Below, one piece after another: positions 14,904 to 18,145 of a DNA stretch of 18,145 bases. Each line of letters opens with the position of its first letter. Position 1 is the stretch's first letter. Under the pieces are notes generated by a model. It did no database searches. It was not told the origin of the DNA and worked only from the letters and a program-made list of their open reading frames with translations. The stretch is from CAYQUC01 sp964514215 (lineage in GTDB: Bacteria; Pseudomonadota; Gammaproteobacteria; UBA6429; Thiohalophilaceae), in NCBI GenBank assembly GCA_964514215.1, contig CAZEPW010000067.1, positions 1 to 18,145 on the forward strand, given 5' to 3'. The translations under genes were made by a program, and so were the position numbers.

Positions 14904-16109
14904 TTATGGGGGGCCAATACCCCTACCTCTTAAAGTGGTATGATAATGAGCACTTTTATTACGACTATTATCTCTAACACTAAACGAATTATCAGTATAG
15001 GAATGGCAAGAAATTGTACAGTGAGATAATTCAGACACAGTATAATTCACACTAGGTGATTTAGGATGTTGCGCAGGATTAAAACTTCCGCCATGACACG
15101 CCGCACACTTGGTTTTTAAGGCCGCAAAACGCCACAGTACGTTTTTAGAGTTTGATAGATGGCACGCAGTACAGGCGACGTTAACTCGATGCTCATGGAA
15201 GTCTGTTACCTCATGCTCAAACCGCACATTGGACAACCAGCTTGATGACGAGCGGTGACAATCATCACACCGCAAACTTGACTCATTATCAACGATAAAA
15301 TGATTTGCCGGTTTTCGATTTTTGTGACAGCTAACACAAAACTTTGACGTTTTTTCATGTTTGTAACGGCTTTGTTGCCATTTTTTATTCGGTGAATGGC
15401 ATTTTTGGCACTTATCATTTTGCGGATGAGGCTTGCCTGGTACAATATCTTTATGACAATTCAGACATGCAGTATCCGTCTGTTTATGATCATACACTTT
15501 GCTTTTCCAATTTTTGACTTGATGACAATCATCACATTGATTATTACTAAGGCGGTGCTTCTCAGACTTGCCCTTTGCCGTTGAGCCATTGTGGCAACTA
15601 AAACAGTTTCCGGTTATAACATCATGGTCAAAGCCTGACTGCTTCCAACGCCGGGTGGTATGGCATTCTTGACAATCGTCAACACTCTGCACGTGATCCG
15701 ATTCTTTACCTGATGTTACGATATTATTGTGACAATCAATGCAGCTACCAACAACAGAATCGTGATCAATTCTTGCGCCATCCCACGTTTCAACTGTGTG
15801 ACAATTATCACAGGCATCAACAGACTCAAAGTGATTGCTGGACTTTTTGGTCTTTGCAATTAAACTCGAAGATGTGTGGCACTCTTCACAATTGGTTGGT
15901 ATTCCTTGATAGACATCACGGACATGACAAACCTGACACTCAACACCAACATGAGCTCCAGATAATATAAAATTGGTTAAATCATGATCAAAGTCTGCGG
16001 GTATTTCTTGTGCGCTCACTAATGAAAAATTCAGCAGTAACGTTACAAAGAACAGTGAAAAAGTATTTACCCTAATGATGTTATTTGAATTATTATTTTG
16101 ACCTAACAT
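14904..16109 (-). CDS. Exported multihaem cytochrome c, 14 predicted haems
   Basis: The likely start is the ATG at 16109, 401 residues; the longer frame begins at a TTG 39 bases upstream. GGAAAG sits 5 bases before this ATG and a signal peptide follows (cleavage near VSA-Q, about residue 33). There are 13 CxxCH motifs, with first Cys at 58, 74, 100, 123, 146, 169, 192, 215, 234, 258, 281, 313 and 335, plus one unusual CTISCH (CX3CH) at 364. Six successive motifs (100-215) are spaced exactly 23 residues apart. They alternate CxxCHxxxxW...DH with a CxxCH followed by a GK...H stretch, so the true repeat is a dihaem unit of 46 residues. Extra His supply sixth ligands. It is expected to carry electrons through the periplasm. 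It lies 53 bases after the 21-haem gene. Confidence 0.88.
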   Translation of the reverse strand: MLGQNNNSNNIIRVNTFSLFFVTLLLNFSLVSAQEIPADFDHDLTNFILSGAHVGVECQVCHVRDVYQGIPTNCEECHTSSSLIAKTKKSSNHFESVDACDNCHTVETWDGARIDHDSVVGSCIDCHNNIVTSGKESDHVQSVDDCQECHTTRRWKQSGFDHDVITGNCFSCHNGSTAKGKSEKHRLSNNQCDDCHQVKNWKSKVYDHKQTDTACLNCHKDIVPGKPHPQNDKCQKCHSPNKKWQQSRYKHEKTSKFCVSCHKNRKPANHFIVDNESSLRCDDCHRSSSSWLSNVRFEHEVTDFHEHRVNVACTACHLSNSKNVLWRFAALKTKCAACHGGSFNPAQHPKSPSVNYTVSELSHCTISCHSYTDNSFSVRDNSRNKSAHYHTTLRGRGIGPP

Positions 16110-16162
16110 AAAGACTTTCCATTCCGTGTAATTATTATATGCAAGCAATATCGAATTGTTTG

Positions 16163-17788
16163 TTAGCGATTAAGCTCTCTAAACGACTCAGTAGTATGAC
16201 ATTGCTTGCAATTGTTTCCAAACGCACCATTATGAGCATCATCCGAAGCATGACAGCGTATGCAGGTTCGAGGATCTGACTGCAGTTTCTTAGTTGGCGT
16301 TTTATGACAGTGTTTGCATATTAATTTTTTATGTTTACCGTCTATTTTAAATTTACTTTCTTTATCGTGATTAAATCGCCATAAATTCCAGTCATTTGGA
16401 TTATGGCATCGATTGCAATTCTCACCCAAAGTACGTTTATGATTATCAATATTTTCATGACATGAAAAACACGCTATTTTAGCATCTTTAAACGATTTAG
16501 TTAGATGACATTCTTCACAAGGTGTTATCGCATGTATACCAATCAATGGGAAATTTGTAATATCGTGCTCAAATATAACTTTATCCCGCCAACCATTTTC
16601 ATTATGACACGACTGGCACTTTTTTCCTTGCTGGCCTTTATGGGTATCATCAACTTTGTGGCAGGTATAACAAGTCTGTTTAAGCTTTTCTTTATAAACA
16701 TTGCCACCTCGATGACAATCATTACAATCGGCTTTTTTATGCTTCCCTTTTAATTTGAAATCAGTATCTTTATCGTGTTGAAACTTTCTTTTTACCCACC
16801 AATTTTTAACGCCATGACAGGTCTCACATTTTTTGCCAAATGTGCTTTTATGTTCATCATCCTGTTTGTGGCAATCATAGCAACGACGTGCTTTCTTTTT
16901 CTTTTTGCCCACTTTAATGTCAAGTTTTGCTTCATCTTGTTTATGGCAGTCGACACAGATGACTTCTTTATGTCGCCCTTCTAATTTAAAATTAGTATCT
17001 TTGTTATGATTAAACCTTACTTTTTTCCAACCACGAGGGTTATGGCATTTTTTGCAGTTTTTGCCATTACCACCACGATGCACGTCGTTTAAACGATGGC
17101 AGGAATAACAACTTTTCGGTGTTTTAATAAAGCGATCATTCGGGTGGCAAATAGCACAATTTACTTTTTTGTGTTTGCTAACTAATTTAAATTTGGTTTT
17201 TTTATTATGATTAAACTTCATCTTCGCCCAACCAGTTTCCTGATGGCACTTTTCACACTTACCTTTGTATTTTTTACCCAAACGTTTTTTGTGTGGATCG
17301 TCTTTTTTGTGACATGAAATGCAACGTGATTTGGTTTCGCGATACGGTATTTTTTTCTTGTGACATAAACGACAGTCGACTTTTTTGTGTGTTCCTTTCA
17401 GCTTAAAATCAGTTAGATGATGATCGAATGTTTCTTTATCAAGCTTAACAATATCACCGCCACGACCAATATGATCGGTATGACAAGCGCGACATTCCTG
17501 ACGTTGCACTTGAGAGTAACGTCCATGATAACCGCGTTTCTTTTTGATATCGGATGCTATTTTATCATGGCAATCAAGGCACAATTTAGACTGATTTAAA
17601 TCACCAAATACTTTATGACATTTACTGCAGGTACTTTCCCATTTTTTATGACCATCAATCACCTTACCGGGCATCAAAATGGTTTCAATATCCGAGGTGA
17701 AACCAATAGACGGTATTAAAATGCTAGCAGCACTAAAAATTATACCGACCCAAAATCGACGTGTAATTCCATTTAAACCATTTAACAT
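16163..17788 (-). CDS. Exported multihaem cytochrome c, 21 predicted haems in trihaem modules
   Basis: This 541-residue protein has a signal peptide or N-terminal anchor (about 1-32). There are 21 CxxCH motifs, with first Cys at 54, 70, 99, 139, 156, 178, 211, 227, 245, 278, 303, 321, 355, 373, 391, 424, 440, 458, 491, 509 and 527. From 139 on they fall into six regular trihaem units of 67-77 residues: FKLxGxHKxxxCxxCH, then CxxCHxxDDxHK, then GxxCxxCHxxxGWxxxxFxH. The first three haems form a seventh, variant unit. This resembles tandem class III/c7 trihaem domains such as the polymeric c7 cytochromes of Geobacter. It is very Lys-rich. A periplasmic long-range electron carrier is the likely role. 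Its start lies 30 bases after the membrane gene, and no clear Shine-Dalgarno sequence is visible. Confidence 0.9.
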   Translation of the reverse strand: MLNGLNGITRRFWVGIIFSAASILIPSIGFTSDIETILMPGKVIDGHKKWESTCSKCHKVFGDLNQSKLCLDCHDKIASDIKKKRGYHGRYSQVQRQECRACHTDHIGRGGDIVKLDKETFDHHLTDFKLKGTHKKVDCRLCHKKKIPYRETKSRCISCHKKDDPHKKRLGKKYKGKCEKCHQETGWAKMKFNHNKKTKFKLVSKHKKVNCAICHPNDRFIKTPKSCYSCHRLNDVHRGGNGKNCKKCHNPRGWKKVRFNHNKDTNFKLEGRHKEVICVDCHKQDEAKLDIKVGKKKKKARRCYDCHKQDDEHKSTFGKKCETCHGVKNWWVKRKFQHDKDTDFKLKGKHKKADCNDCHRGGNVYKEKLKQTCYTCHKVDDTHKGQQGKKCQSCHNENGWRDKVIFEHDITNFPLIGIHAITPCEECHLTKSFKDAKIACFSCHENIDNHKRTLGENCNRCHNPNDWNLWRFNHDKESKFKIDGKHKKLICKHCHKTPTKKLQSDPRTCIRCHASDDAHNGAFGNNCKQCHTTESFRELNR

Positions 17789-17818
17789 AGTAGCAAAGAA
17801 TCTTATTTTATTTAATTT

Positions 17819-18145
17819 TTAAAAAATGTGGACGGCAAAAACATGGACAATTCCGGATACCACCAATGCGATAAATAACGGAAAATGCAAGATGTGCCAT
17901 AATGCAAAAAGCTGTACAAAAACAGTAAATTGAGCAACTTTTTTGCCATGGTAAATGTAATTAGTAAAATCGCTTTTTGAACGATTGTATAACTTAGCAC
18001 GTAATTTTTTATCCCAGCCACGTTCATCGGCATACTTCGTTATACCCAGTTTCACTTCATGCAAGACACTGTAAAGCACCCACTTGGACATAACATAGTT
18101 AATTGGTAAACGTAAGAAACCCACTAAAAAACCATGACGTTTGGT
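17819..18145 (-). CDS. C-terminal part of a His-rich membrane protein, possibly a b-type cytochrome
   Basis: The frame is open to the right edge of the window and ends at TAA 17819-17821, giving the last 108 residues. After a basic, soluble stretch (ITKYADERGWDKKLRAKL) come YIYHGKK and a hydrophobic segment (QFTVFVQLFALWHILHFPLF), then a further helix ending in VHVFAVHIF. Paired His within the hydrophobic helices (WHILH, VHVFAVH) are what one expects of haem b ligands, though I cannot name the family from this fragment. A GTG lies in frame at 18124 but is probably internal. It ends 30 bases before the 21-haem cytochrome on the same strand, so it is likely the first seen member of that operon and a possible quinol-linked entry point for electrons. 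Confidence 0.6.
   Translation of the reverse strand, partial: TKRHGFLVGFLRLPINYVMSKWVLYSVLHEVKLGITKYADERGWDKKLRAKLYNRSKSDFTNYIYHGKKVAQFTVFVQLFALWHILHFPLFIALVVSGIVHVFAVHIF

Noticed and set aside
16120..16140. TATAAT upstream of the 14-haem gene as an internal promoter
   Set aside because: The hexamer is perfect but no acceptable -35 box or correctly placed TGn extension accompanies it.
16110..16148. Upstream TTG start for the 14-haem cytochrome
   Set aside because: It would add 13 polar residues before the signal peptide, while the ATG at 16109 has a well-spaced GGAAAG.
16163..17788. Regularly spaced repeats as a possible CRISPR or DNA repeat array
   Set aside because: The periodicity is at protein level (CxxCH units of a cytochrome); the DNA repeats are diverged and lie in one intact reading frame.

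Overview
The window looks like a chromosomal segment of an AT-rich, sulfur-oxidising bacterium, most likely a gammaproteobacterium (inference). The evidence is a qmoA-qmoB-hdrC-hdrB operon, the quinone-interacting partner of the AMP-dependent (APS reductase) sulfite oxidation pathway, next to a large set of periplasmic multihaem cytochromes c and an outer-membrane beta-barrel. I saw no rRNA, tRNA, CRISPR array, transposase or phage gene.

Layout. 1-110: the 3' end of an unidentified plus-strand gene, followed by a strong intrinsic terminator. 378-1277: a YkgJ-type cysteine-cluster protein on the plus strand. 1297-1407 and 1611-1745: two very small minus-strand genes for single-span or exported proteins. 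2150-7212: the qmoAB-hdrCB operon on the minus strand, read right to left, with tight spacing, good ribosome binding sites and a terminator at 2073-2116. 7213-7837: a divergent regulatory region with palindromes, an FNR/CRP-like site and an extended -10 promoter. 7838-11216: a plus-strand pair encoding a membrane-anchored ferredoxin-flavoprotein oxidoreductase and an exported Sel1/ankyrin-repeat protein. 11217-11628: a convergent intergenic region with two related hairpin repeats and a 100-N scaffold gap flanked by an exact 55-base duplication. 11629-18145: a five-gene minus-strand cluster, read right to left: the C-terminus of a His-rich membrane protein, a 21-haem cytochrome, a 14-haem cytochrome, a small AMIN-like exported protein, and a large AMIN-SPOR-TPR-beta-barrel protein.

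How the parts may work together. Qmo-HdrCB probably exchanges electrons between a cytoplasmic sulfur-oxidation enzyme (APS reductase, not encoded here) and the quinone pool or a further partner. The right-hand cluster has every layer expected of an envelope-spanning electron conduit: a possible b-type membrane cytochrome, 35 predicted c-type haems in two periplasmic proteins, and an outer-membrane barrel with periplasmic binding domains. The ferredoxin-flavoprotein on the facing strand could feed it from the cytoplasm. This is inference from domain content and gene order. It differs from the classic MtrCAB layout, in which a decahaem cytochrome plugs a separate porin, and it is the most interesting system in the window.
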